In this document: positions 56,122-64,000 of the stretch, piece by piece | How positions within the stretch are numbered: position 1 is the first letter of the stretch | Layout: every line of letters starts with the position of its first letter | Source of the DNA: Mesorhizobium liriopis | Lineage (GTDB): Bacteria > Pseudomonadota > Alphaproteobacteria > Rhizobiales > Rhizobiaceae | DNA length: 64,000 bases | NCBI RefSeq assembly: GCF_024053505.1 | Contig: NZ_JAMXQS010000005.1 | Coordinates: 310,001-374,000 of the forward strand | Direction: 5' to 3' | Made by a program: the position numbers and the translations under genes | The notes under the pieces: model-generated | The model's database searches: none | Told to the model about the DNA's origin: nothing | What the model saw: the letters and a program-made list of their open reading frames with translations, nothing else

Positions 56122-58326
56122 TCACCACTCGACATTCACCTTGAGCAACGCCTTGCGGGCTTCGCCGTAGGAGCAGACATTCGCGCCCTGGCACCCGGCG
56201 ACGTAGTCCTTGTCGAAAAGGTTGGTCACCACGAGGTCGGCGCCCCAATTGTCCTTCTTATAGCCGATCTTGGCATCCGCGAGAGTTGCCGATGGCACTT
56301 CCAGCGTATTGGCGCGATCCGCCCAGGACGAACCGATGTAACGCACGCCGCCGCCCACCGTGAAACCGTCGAGCGCACCCTCATGGAAGGTGTAGTCGAG
56401 CGACAGCGAAGCCTGCGTATCGGGCACAAGGAAGGGCTGGTTGCCGATCAGGCTGGCATCATCGTCCTCGGTGATTTCGAGATCGAAGGCGGTGAGTGCA
56501 GCAGTCATGCGCCAGTTGGCGTCCAGATTGGCCTTGGCTTCGAACTCGAAGCCACGCGAACGCACTTCGCCGACCTGCACATTGGCGAAGGCATTGTTTT
56601 CCAAAGTGGTGACGACGTTTTGACGGGTCAGATCGAAGAGCGAAGCCGTGACGATGCCATCGAACCAGGTCGGGGCATATTTTACGCCCACTTCATATTG
56701 CTCGCCGGTTTCAGGCGTGAAGTTGTCACCGAAGAAGTCCACGCCGATGACCGGATTGAAGAAGGTGGCGACGCTCGCATAGGGCGTTACGCCGTTCGCA
56801 AACTCGTAGGCGATGCCCGCACGGCCCGAAAGCCGGCCGTCCGTGCCATCGCGTTGATTGTCTTGCGTCGGCGCGTAGAAGGTCGGGCCGTCCTCGGTAT
56901 CCGTCCACACCCGGTCATAGCGACCGTTCAGCGTCACCAGCCAACCGCCGCCGAAACGAAGCTGATCCTGGAGATAGACGCCGAGCTGCTGCTGGGTCAG
57001 GTCTTGGTTGATGTAGGAGACAGGCTCCGTCTGCGGCACGCCATAGACCGGATCTTCGGGGTTGATCGGCGTGGTCGTGCCGAACAGCGCCGAGCTCTGC
57101 ACCTGATCGATATTGAAGTATTTGTAGTCGATGCCGGCAAGCAGCGTGTGCTCGACGGGACCTGTGTTGACCCTGCCCTCCACCTGGTTGTCGATGAGAA
57201 ACGAGCCGACCTCGGTGTCGTGGGAGAAGTTCACACGGTCGAGAAGCAAACCGCTGGCGGTCAGCCCGTTGCCGTAGAGATAGGCCTCCTCGAGCTTGGC
57301 GTGGCTGTAGCGTGCGTTCTGGCGGAACGTTACGTTATTGTCGAAGGTATGCTCGAATTCGTAGCCGATCGAGGCCTGGTTGCGCCTGTAATTGTCGATG
57401 TCCGGCTCGGTCGGATTGAAGTCGCGATCGATGCGGCCGAAGGGCGCGCGCTCCACCGTGCCGACATAAGGCAGGAAGGAGCCGACGCCGTGGAGGTTGT
57501 CCATGTACGTGTAATTGGCAAGCACCGTCAGCTTGGTCGCTTCGTCCGGGCTCCATGTGATGCTCGGTGAGATCACGCCGCGGAACTGCTCCTCATTATC
57601 GTAGAAGCCTTCGCCGCCATAAAGACGCCCGACCACGCGATAGTCGACCCCGCCCTGCGAGCCATCGGACCCGCCCGAGACCGTGCCGGGGCCATCGATG
57701 TCGAATCCGAAATAACCGACACCGAAAGAGTCGATGCCCGCTTCGAAGCGGTTGAACGCGTCAGGCGTCGGGCGCTTGGAGACGTAATTGACGACACCAC
57801 CGGGATTGGCGCCACCGTAAAGAACCGAGGCCGGCCCCTTCAGCACTTCGATGCGTTCCAGCAGATACGAGTCGACGAAGAAGGAGCCGAAGGCGTAGCC
57901 GTAGAGCTGAAGCCCATCCTGATAGACACCCGTCTGGGTGGCATCGAAGCCGCGCACATAGATCCAGTTGGTGTCGGCATCGTTGCCAAAGGGCTGGGAG
58001 AAGACACCCGCCGTGTAGCGCAGCGCCTCATCCACCTTCTGCGCGCCGCGGTCGTCGATCTCGTCGCGGCCGACGACGGACACAGCCTGCGGAATCTCCT
58101 GGATCGGCGTCGCGGTCTTGGAGCCGGTGGCGGTCGCCTTGGCGACATAGCCGTCAACGGGGCCGGTCGCGGCACCCTGCCCCCCACCCTGGCCTTCCAC
58201 CACGACCTCTTCGAGCTGCGCGGTGTTGCCGTTTTCCTGCGCGTGGGCCTGACCGCCGATCATGACCAATAGCATGGCCGCGCTGCCCAGAAGTGCCGTC
58301 CGCCCTTGACGCATCATCTTACCCAT
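56122..58326 (-). CDS. TonB-dependent siderophore receptor (FhuA/FecA class, no signalling domain)
   Basis: Outer-membrane gated channel of 734 residues. ATG 58326 gives MGKMMRQGRTALLGSAAMLLVMIGGQAHA as signal peptide, then a TonB-box-like EEVVVEG and the plug domain (IPQAVSVVGRDEIDDRGAQKVDEALRYTAGV). The C-terminus (ADLVVTNLFDKDYVAGC...RKALLKVNVEW) ends in tryptophan as outer-membrane barrels do. The plug motif is that of ferric-hydroxamate/siderophore receptors. No N-terminal sigma-regulator (FecR-type) domain is present. The specific siderophore is unknown. Confidence 0.94.
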   Translation of the reverse strand: MGKMMRQGRTALLGSAAMLLVMIGGQAHAQENGNTAQLEEVVVEGQGGGQGAATGPVDGYVAKATATGSKTATPIQEIPQAVSVVGRDEIDDRGAQKVDEALRYTAGVFSQPFGNDADTNWIYVRGFDATQTGVYQDGLQLYGYAFGSFFVDSYLLERIEVLKGPASVLYGGANPGGVVNYVSKRPTPDAFNRFEAGIDSFGVGYFGFDIDGPGTVSGGSDGSQGGVDYRVVGRLYGGEGFYDNEEQFRGVISPSITWSPDEATKLTVLANYTYMDNLHGVGSFLPYVGTVERAPFGRIDRDFNPTEPDIDNYRRNQASIGYEFEHTFDNNVTFRQNARYSHAKLEEAYLYGNGLTASGLLLDRVNFSHDTEVGSFLIDNQVEGRVNTGPVEHTLLAGIDYKYFNIDQVQSSALFGTTTPINPEDPVYGVPQTEPVSYINQDLTQQQLGVYLQDQLRFGGGWLVTLNGRYDRVWTDTEDGPTFYAPTQDNQRDGTDGRLSGRAGIAYEFANGVTPYASVATFFNPVIGVDFFGDNFTPETGEQYEVGVKYAPTWFDGIVTASLFDLTRQNVVTTLENNAFANVQVGEVRSRGFEFEAKANLDANWRMTAALTAFDLEITEDDDASLIGNQPFLVPDTQASLSLDYTFHEGALDGFTVGGGVRYIGSSWADRANTLEVPSATLADAKIGYKKDNWGADLVVTNLFDKDYVAGCQGANVCSYGEARKALLKVNVEW

Positions 58327-58482
58327 TCCCCGAACCCGAACCGCACCGTCCCGCTTCCCCACGAAGCCAGTCCAGACGGAGCTTTGATAAGCGGAGTCGT
58401 TACATCAGGTTTTAAAGCGAAGGCTTGAACGCTCTTGCGGCGGTTTGACTGATCCTGCGAATCGGCGCCGCGATTCCAGACC

Positions 58483-59376
58483 CTATGGCTTTTTTGCAAC
58501 ATGCTCGCGCCGCCATGCGGCGGGCGTGGTGCCAGTGAGACGGCGAAAGACACGGGTCAGATGCGCCTGATCGGCAAAGCCCGTCATCAAGGCCAGCGCG
58601 TTGAGCGGCGTATCGGTTTCGGACAAGAGCGCCTTGACGCGCCCGAGCCGGGCTTCCGCGTGATATTGCTGGGCGGTCACGCCGGCCGAGGCTTTGAAGG
58701 CATTGGCGAAATAGGATTGCGACAGGCCGGCGAGGCTCGCCAGTTCTTCCAGCCGCACATTGCGCAACGCATTCGCGTTCAGAAAGCCGGTGACACGTGC
58801 GAGCTGGGTCGGCCCCAGCCGGGGTCCGGGCAGGCGCGGGCGATGCTGGGGGGCGCCACATAGGGCCAGAAAGAGCGAGGTGATCATTCCCTCGCCGTAA
58901 GGATCGCCCAAGGGATTTTCCGAGCGCACCTCGTCGGCGACAAGACCCGCCAAAGCCAGAATACGCGGATCGGCGAAGCCGAGGCGCGGGAGAACGAGTC
59001 GGTCCTCGTCGAGCGTCATGCCCGCTTTGCGCCGCAAGGCCCCAAGATCGAAATGGATGTCGAGGTGAGACAGGCGCGCGATCCCCTCGACGCGGCTATA
59101 GACCACGCAGCCGGCCGGCACGAAAGCAATGGGGTTCTCGCAAGTGACCTTGACCGTCGCATCATCGCCCTCGGCGGCCAGCCAGATCGCACCGCTCGCC
59201 GCACCTTCCAGCATCACGAAAAGCCGCGAATTCGGCGACACATACTGCCCGCCGGCATTCTCCGCGCAGGCCACCGTCCAGATATCGGCCACCGCCCCCG
59301 CCCAGCCGCGCCAGCGCAGAGGTTCGAGAGGCGTAAAGCCCTCGATCCGGCTGTCCATGCGGGGATGGAAACTCAT
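58483..59376 (-). CDS. AraC-family transcriptional regulator
   Basis: 297-residue regulator with a ligand-binding N-terminal half and two C-terminal helix-turn-helix motifs (NVRLEELASLAGLSQSYFANAFKASAGVTAQQYHAEARLGRVKALL and ALMTGFADQAHLTRVFRRLTGTTPAAWRR). ATG 59376 is chosen; an upstream in-frame start at 59415 would overlap the control region. It lies just upstream of the siderophore receptor on the same strand, a usual place for PchR/YbtA-type siderophore-sensing activators, and an IRO-like box precedes it. Confidence 0.9.
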   Translation of the reverse strand: MSFHPRMDSRIEGFTPLEPLRWRGWAGAVADIWTVACAENAGGQYVSPNSRLFVMLEGAASGAIWLAAEGDDATVKVTCENPIAFVPAGCVVYSRVEGIARLSHLDIHFDLGALRRKAGMTLDEDRLVLPRLGFADPRILALAGLVADEVRSENPLGDPYGEGMITSLFLALCGAPQHRPRLPGPRLGPTQLARVTGFLNANALRNVRLEELASLAGLSQSYFANAFKASAGVTAQQYHAEARLGRVKALLSETDTPLNALALMTGFADQAHLTRVFRRLTGTTPAAWRREHVAKKP

Positions 59377-59418
59377 GCTCGATGATGATGCCTGTTGAGA
59401 TATCCCATCGAACAAAGA

Positions 59419-59433
59419 TGACTGATTAAGTCA
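59419..59433. promoter_or_regulatory. IRO-like box (possible RirA site) upstream of the AraC gene
   Basis: TGACTGATTAAGTCA fits the TGA-N9-TCA spacing reported for RirA-responsive iron boxes in rhizobia and has symmetrical ends (TGACT/AGTCA). It lies 43 bp upstream of the AraC ATG and between two genes. The pattern is short, so chance matches occur; iron control is inferred. Confidence 0.35.
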
Positions 59434-59447
59434 AGTTATTTGCGTAT

Positions 59448-60371
59448 TCAGTTCCTGGCGAGCAGTGCCTCGACTTCTTGCAGCGTCGGCATGGAGAGTG
59501 CCGCGCCTGCGCGCGTCACCGAGATGCCGGCCACGGCTGTCGCGAACCGCACCGCATTCGAGGGCGTGTCGCCCCGTGCAAGGGCTGTGGCGAAACCGGC
59601 ATTGAAGGCATCGCCCGCACCGGTGGTCTCCTTGACGGGACCGGCGGACACGACCGGCAGGTGCTCCGACCCGTCGCGGGAATGAAGCAGCGCGCCTTTT
59701 TCGCCGAGCGTGACGATGACCGTGCCTACGCCCTTGGCGAGCAGCGCGTCGGCAGCGCGGCGGGCATCATCGACGGTGCGCACCTCGATGCCCGTCAGCT
59801 CCTCGGCCTCCGACTCGTTGGGCGTGAGATAGTCGCACAGGGTGAAGATCTCATCCGGCAGGCTTGCTGCGGGGGCGGGGTTGAGGATGGTCGTGACGCC
59901 CGCGGCACGCGCGATCTCCAAGGCATGCCGGGCGGCATCGACTGGCTGTTCGAGCTGGGTGATGAAGACGCCAGCCCCTTCGATCAGCGCGCGGTTCTTC
60001 TCGATATCGGCGGGCGAGAGAAGTGCCGCAGCGCCCGGCGCGATGATGATGGCGTTGTTGCCGGTGGCTTCCTCGAGAAAGATGAAGGCCGAGCCGGTGT
60101 AGCTTTCGGGCGTCTCGATGATGGCCGGCTTCACGCCCGCTTCCGCCCATATCTCATTCGCCATGCGGGCGAAGTCGTCGGTTCCCAGGCGCGTGATGAA
60201 GGACACATCCGCGCCCAAACGCCCGGCTGCCACCGACTGGTTCGAGCCCTTGCCGCCGGGACCGAGCTTGAAGTCGAGCCCCAGAATGGTTTCACCGATG
60301 CGAGGCTGGCGGGGAGCGCGATAGGCGGCATCCGCCACGAACACGCCGAGAATGACGAGGGGCTTGCTCAT
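59448..60371 (-). CDS. rbsK: Ribokinase
   Basis: 307-residue PfkB-family kinase that phosphorylates D-ribose to ribose 5-phosphate. Motifs: GPGGKGSNQSVAAGRLGADVSFI near residue 36 (substrate site), LNPAPAASLP, TLGEKGALL and the catalytic anion hole KETTGAGDAFNAGFATALARG. ATG 60371. It is 10 bp downstream of the RbsD/FucU gene. No ribose ABC transporter lies in the window, so the ribose source is unclear. Confidence 0.93.
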   Translation of the reverse strand: MSKPLVILGVFVADAAYRAPRQPRIGETILGLDFKLGPGGKGSNQSVAAGRLGADVSFITRLGTDDFARMANEIWAEAGVKPAIIETPESYTGSAFIFLEEATGNNAIIIAPGAAALLSPADIEKNRALIEGAGVFITQLEQPVDAARHALEIARAAGVTTILNPAPAASLPDEIFTLCDYLTPNESEAEELTGIEVRTVDDARRAADALLAKGVGTVIVTLGEKGALLHSRDGSEHLPVVSAGPVKETTGAGDAFNAGFATALARGDTPSNAVRFATAVAGISVTRAGAALSMPTLQEVEALLARN

Positions 60372-60381
60372 GCGATTTCTC

Positions 60382-60831
60382 TCAGGCTTCGGGTGCGATC
60401 ACGCCTTTGCGGAAGGCAAAGCAGCCATAGAAGCGGCGCTCGGATGTCTGGATCACGCAGAAGGCCTTTTTGGCGCGCTCATAGAAGGCGTAGCGCTCGA
60501 TGCCGACAAGCGGCCAGCTTTTGCCTTCGGCATTGTCGATTTCGCTCTGCACCTCGCGCTGCACATCGGTGATCTCGTCGGGGCGGCCGACCACTTCCAT
60601 GCGCGCGGCCGCATCGTCCACGAAGCTGTCGAGCGGATAGAGCGAAAGCACCGCGCGGGCGACATCCGTGGCGGAGGCGTCGATGTGAAGCGGGTAGCCG
60701 AGCACGGTCTGCTTGGAGATCGATTCGGCCGGGAAATTCGCGTCCGCGATGATGAGGTCGTCACCATGGCCCATGGCACGCAGCGCGCCGAGCACGCGGG
60801 CATTGAGAAGCGGATCGATTCCCTTGAGCAC
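60382..60831 (-). CDS. RbsD/FucU-family sugar mutarotase
   Basis: 149-residue enzyme that interconverts sugar anomers or pyranose forms. LLNARVLGALRAMGHGDDLIIADANFPAES holds the catalytic histidine and aspartate of the family; ERYAFYERAKKAFCVIQTSERRFYGCFAFRKGVI is the FucU-type C-terminus. The start is GTG 60831 with GGGAGGAA upstream. The sequence looks more like FucU (L-fucose) than E. coli RbsD, yet it precedes a ribokinase, so D-ribose is the likely substrate. Confidence 0.88.
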   Translation of the reverse strand: MLKGIDPLLNARVLGALRAMGHGDDLIIADANFPAESISKQTVLGYPLHIDASATDVARAVLSLYPLDSFVDDAAARMEVVGRPDEITDVQREVQSEIDNAEGKSWPLVGIERYAFYERAKKAFCVIQTSERRFYGCFAFRKGVIAPEA

Positions 60832-60962
60832 TGTAAGATTCCTCCCTTTGATCCTTTGCGCTTAAGCATGGGCGACGGGCCAAAGTCCAGTTCGGGGCTC
60901 GCCTTGCGTGGCGCTCTGCGCCAGTTATGCGGCGCTCAGCAAGAACCCGAAAGGCACGTCCC

Positions 60963-61811
60963 ATGACCCACCCTGCTCTTCAGCCCGGCTCGGTCGCCGT
61001 CGTCACCGGGGGCGCCTCGGGCATCGGGCTAGCGATCGCCAAGCGCTTCGCCGGGCTGGGCCTCCACGTCGCCATCGCCGATCTCGGCCGCGAACGGCTC
61101 GATGCTGCACTTAAGGCCGTGCGGGCGGATGCGAAGGACGGCACCCAAGTGCTTGCCGACGAGGTCGATGTTTCGAGCCCCGAAGCCCTGGCCACGCTCG
61201 AGAGAACCATCGCTGACCGCTGGGGCGGCACGGATGTGGTCGTCAACAATGCCGGCATCCAACCCGGCAGCGCCCTGTTTGGACCGTTGAGTAACTGGGA
61301 GAAGGTGTTCGCCGTCAATCTGTGGGGTGTCATCCACGGCACCCGCGCCTTCGTGCCCAACATGATCCGGCGCGGTCGCCCGGGTCTCGTGATCAATACG
61401 GGCTCCAAGCAGGGCATCACCACGCCACCCGGCGACCCGGCCTACAACACGGCGAAGGCAGGTGTGAAGGTGTTCACGGAAGCGCTTGCACATGAGTTGC
61501 GCAACACGGAAGGGGCGAGCGGGCTTTCGGCGCATCTCCTTGTTCCGGGCTTCGTCTGGACGGAACTGACCAAGGGCGAGCGGACTGAAAAGCCGGCCGG
61601 CGCCTGGACGGCCGAGCAAACGGCGGACTTCATGCTCAAGAGCTTGGAGCGCGGGGATTTCTACATTCTTTGCCCGGACAATGACGTGTCCCGCGCGCTG
61701 GATGAAAAGCGGATCGCATGGGCCGCCGGCGACATCGTCGAGAACCGCCCGCCGCTGTCACGGTGGCATCCGGACTGGAAGGACGCGTTCGAAGCTTATC
61801 TCAAGCAGTAA
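60963..61811 (+). CDS. SDR-family oxidoreductase
   Basis: 282-residue short-chain dehydrogenase with cofactor motif VTGGASGIGLAIAKRF, NNAG, and the catalytic YNTAK. ATG 60963 follows AAAGGCACGTCCC. It diverges from the ribose genes, and an aldehyde dehydrogenase follows after 135 bp, so the two may oxidise an alcohol to an acid in two steps. The substrate is not known. Confidence 0.86.
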   Translation: MTHPALQPGSVAVVTGGASGIGLAIAKRFAGLGLHVAIADLGRERLDAALKAVRADAKDGTQVLADEVDVSSPEALATLERTIADRWGGTDVVVNNAGIQPGSALFGPLSNWEKVFAVNLWGVIHGTRAFVPNMIRRGRPGLVINTGSKQGITTPPGDPAYNTAKAGVKVFTEALAHELRNTEGASGLSAHLLVPGFVWTELTKGERTEKPAGAWTAEQTADFMLKSLERGDFYILCPDNDVSRALDEKRIAWAAGDIVENRPPLSRWHPDWKDAFEAYLKQ

Positions 61812-61946
61812 GGGGCGGGGTGGCTTGGCCGCCTGCATCGACACCCCAGCCGTCCCGTCGCTGCCCCAACAGGAAGCGTCGCCTGCCCTTCCCCACGCTC
61901 GCAACTCCACGCTAGGATCGCGCGAGCCAATTCGGAGCGCGATCCC

Positions 61947-63374
61947 ATGTCCCACCATCTCCAGTTCTTCATCGACGGCGAATGGGTCGATCCTGTTGTG
62001 CCTGCCGTGCTCGATGTGATCGATCCCTCCACGGAAGAAGCCTACACCCAGATTTCCGTGGGCTCGGAGGCGGATGTGAACAAGGCGGTGGCGGCCGCCA
62101 AGCGGGCCTTCGAGACCTTCTCTCAGACCACGCCGGAAGAACGTTTGGCCCTGCTCAAGCGTATGCTGGAAGAATACAACAATCGCTTCGAGGATATCGC
62201 GCAGGCCGTCAGCCAGGAAATGGGCGCGCCGATCGGGTGGGCGCGCGACGCGCAGGCCTGGGCGGGACGCGCCCATTTCGAGGCGACGATCAAGGGGCTA
62301 GAAGAATTCGAGTGGCGGGAAAGGCGTGGCTCGACCATGGTGGTCAAGGAGCCGATCGGCGTTTGCGCGCTGATCACGCCCTGGAACTGGCCGCTCAACC
62401 AGATCGTCTGCAAGGTGGCTCCCGCGCTTGCGGCAGGCTGCACGGTGGTTCTCAAGCCCTCCGAGATCGCGCCGATCAGCGGCGTGATCTTTTCCGAAGC
62501 CATGGAAGCGGCCGGCATACCCAAGGGCGTCTACAACATGGTGCAGGGCACGGGCCCTGCGGTCGGCCAGGTGATGGCCGGGCACCCGGATGTGGACATG
62601 GTGTCCTTCACCGGCTCGACGCGGGCGGGCATCATCGTGGCAAAGACGGCAGCCGACACCGTCAAGCGCGTGGCGCAGGAGCTCGGCGGCAAGTCTGCCA
62701 ACATCATCCTGCCCGATGCCGACCTGGAAGAAGCGGTGACCAAAGGCGTCGAAGGCTGCTTCGGCAATTCCGGCCAGTCCTGCGATGCGCCGACCCGTAT
62801 GCTTGTGCCGGCCGACCGCCACGACGAAGCGCTGAGCTATGCCAAGAAGGCCGCCGACGCCCATGTGGTGGGCGCCCCGCAAGCCGAGAATACCAAGCTC
62901 GGCCCGGTCGTCAGCCAGATCCAGTACGACAAGATCCAGGGCCTCATCGAAAAGGGAATTTCGGAAGGGGCGACGCTCGTGGCCGGCGGCCCGGGGCGCC
63001 CCGAGCATCTCAATCGCGGCTACTATGTGCGGCCCACCGTGTTCGGTCATGTGAAGCCCGGCATGACAATCGAGCGCGAGGAAATCTTCGGCCCCGTGCT
63101 TTCGGTCATCTCCTACCAGGACGAAGACGATGCGGTGCGCATCGCCAATGACACCGTCTACGGGCTTGCAGCCTATGTGCAGTCGGGCTCGATCGAGAAT
63201 GCACGCAAGGTGGCGGCCCGGCTGCGCGCGGGCCAGGTCTCGATCAACTATCCGGAATGGGACACCTTCGCGCCCTTCGGCGGCTACAAACAGTCCGGCA
63301 ATGGCCGCGAATATGCCGATTGGGCCATCCACGACTTCGTGGAAACCAAAGGCGTCATCGGCTACGGCGACTGA
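61947..63374 (+). CDS. NAD(P)+-dependent aldehyde dehydrogenase
   Basis: 475-residue aldehyde dehydrogenase. Motifs: PWNWPLNQIVCKVAPALAAG, FTGSTRAGIIVAKTAADTVKRVAQELGGKSANII with the general-base glutamate, and the nucleophile cysteine in GNSGQSCDAPTRM. The C-terminal part NYPEWDTFAPFGGYKQSGNGREYADWAIHDFVETKGV is intact. It is downstream of an SDR gene on the same strand. Substrate unknown; class resembles ALDHs of the gamma-aminobutyraldehyde/betaine group. The end overlaps the convergent last gene by 13 bp. Confidence 0.92.
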   Translation: MSHHLQFFIDGEWVDPVVPAVLDVIDPSTEEAYTQISVGSEADVNKAVAAAKRAFETFSQTTPEERLALLKRMLEEYNNRFEDIAQAVSQEMGAPIGWARDAQAWAGRAHFEATIKGLEEFEWRERRGSTMVVKEPIGVCALITPWNWPLNQIVCKVAPALAAGCTVVLKPSEIAPISGVIFSEAMEAAGIPKGVYNMVQGTGPAVGQVMAGHPDVDMVSFTGSTRAGIIVAKTAADTVKRVAQELGGKSANIILPDADLEEAVTKGVEGCFGNSGQSCDAPTRMLVPADRHDEALSYAKKAADAHVVGAPQAENTKLGPVVSQIQYDKIQGLIEKGISEGATLVAGGPGRPEHLNRGYYVRPTVFGHVKPGMTIEREEIFGPVLSVISYQDEDDAVRIANDTVYGLAAYVQSGSIENARKVAARLRAGQVSINYPEWDTFAPFGGYKQSGNGREYADWAIHDFVETKGVIGYGD

Positions 63375-64000
63375 GACGCCTCGAACAGCACCGCGACCTC
63401 CCGGTCCCCCTTCATCCGCACCACGCGTCGGGTGAAGCGGGCGATGTCGGGGACGCCGCCAAGCACGGCCAGCTCCACGGCGCGCTCGTCCTTCGTTCGC
63501 TTCCTGCGCCATTTGGCATAAGGATAGGCATCGAGGGACAGGAAGGTGGAAAGGCCGCGTTTCACGGGAAACCTGCCGGTGGCCCCGCTGTTTATGAGCG
63601 AAAGCGTGATCTGGCAGCGATGGGCCTCGACTAGGGGCCGCGCGTCGATTGTGATCACCTCATGCTCGGTCTGCGCATAGGAGCGCGCCGCGAGAAGCTT
63701 GAGCAGACGCTTTTTGGACAGCCAGAAGAACACGCGGGCGTTGAGGATACGGTACCAGTCTTCCGGCATGAGACCGTCCTGAAGGCAGCGGCGGAGGCTC
63801 GCATCGTTCATCGGCTTGTTATCGCGGATGATGCCACCGGCCGTCGTCGCCTTGTACAACGCCATCGCCTTGGTCAGTTCATCATGCACGATGTGCTGGA
63901 CACGCGCATCGAGCGAGAGCTGAACAGGTTCGAATGCCCCCTTTACTCCAAGCCAGCTCATGCGCAGACCGACCAAGCATTGCTGGGCGATCCACTTTTC
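63362..64000 (-). CDS. Conserved hypothetical protein, DUF7002-like (5' truncated)
   Basis: The frame is open to the right window edge, so the N-terminus is missing. The 213 residues present contain IIRDNKPMNDASLRRCLQDGLMPEDWYRILNARVFFWLSKKRLLKLLAARSYAQTEHEVITIDARPLVEAH, a pattern I recall from a conserved protein family listed as DUF7002; I am not certain of the name. No catalytic motif is evident. It converges with the aldehyde dehydrogenase gene. Confidence 0.7.
   Translation of the reverse strand, partial: EKWIAQQCLVGLRMSWLGVKGAFEPVQLSLDARVQHIVHDELTKAMALYKATTAGGIIRDNKPMNDASLRRCLQDGLMPEDWYRILNARVFFWLSKKRLLKLLAARSYAQTEHEVITIDARPLVEAHRCQITLSLINSGATGRFPVKRGLSTFLSLDAYPYAKWRRKRTKDERAVELAVLGGVPDIARFTRRVVRMKGDREVAVLFEASQSP

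Overview
This 64 kb window is GC-rich, densely coded chromosomal DNA from an alphaproteobacterium, most likely of the order Hyphomicrobiales (Rhizobiales). The pointers are a RegB/RegA-type ActS/ActR redox two-component pair, an MmcB DNA-repair protein, an Hsp20 next to a DUF1150 protein, a 922-residue GlnD followed by MurJ, TrpS/Usp/NifU-like order, Smo/Mtl polyol genes, and two Irr-type iron control elements (ICE). I found no rRNA, tRNA, insertion sequence, prophage or CRISPR array. The window looks like ordinary chromosome rather than an island, and gene names rest on recognised motifs and family resemblance read by eye.

Layout. 0-7.4 kb: a polyol operon (two ABC permeases, the first cut by the window edge; ATPase SmoK; sorbitol dehydrogenase SmoS; mannitol dehydrogenase MtlK; a HAD phosphatase; an FGGY kinase with the D-ribulokinase TCSLV motif). 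7.4-13 kb: ilvD, a small membrane protein, a MATE exporter and pncB. 13-20.6 kb: murJ, a 681-bp gene-free stretch with a perfect 13-bp inverted repeat, glnD, ogt, DUF1150, hsp20 and a nucleoside hydrolase. 20.6-29.8 kb: an amidase with a doubtful start, a ParD/ParE-like toxin-antitoxin pair, DUF2244, nth, DUF2214, adenosine kinase, a SulP transporter, an EEP-family nuclease and a phospholipase-D-family enzyme. 29.9-38.4 kb: trpS, usp, an ICE-preceded nifU-like gene, a lipoprotein L,D-transpeptidase, mmcB, actR/actS and hrpB. 38.4-43.9 kb: an ABC importer of the YnjBCD type translationally coupled to hrpB, then a DUF1045/phnM pair.

43.9-59.4 kb is an iron region. An ICE-controlled leftward operon encodes two imelysin-type periplasmic proteins, a di-heme oxidoreductase and a Tat-exported DUF1513 protein. 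After an EamA transporter come exbB-exbD-tonB, and then a TonB-dependent siderophore receptor, a siderophore-interacting reductase (SIP) and an exporter-fold ABC half-transporter whose GTG start lies two bases after the SIP stop. An AraC-type regulator with an IRO-like box lies upstream of the receptor. The absence of a periplasmic binding protein or FecCD-type permease suggests that the SIP/ABC pair is an IrtAB/YbtPQ-like siderophore importer. 59.4-64 kb: ribokinase and an RbsD/FucU mutarotase diverge from an SDR dehydrogenase and an aldehyde dehydrogenase; the window ends in a truncated conserved hypothetical gene.

Working together, ExbBD/TonB would energise the receptor, the SIP/ABC pair would bring in and reduce the ferric siderophore, the imelysin/di-heme cluster would handle a second, periplasmic iron route, and Irr (ICE) would link both that route and NifU-type Fe-S assembly to heme and iron status.
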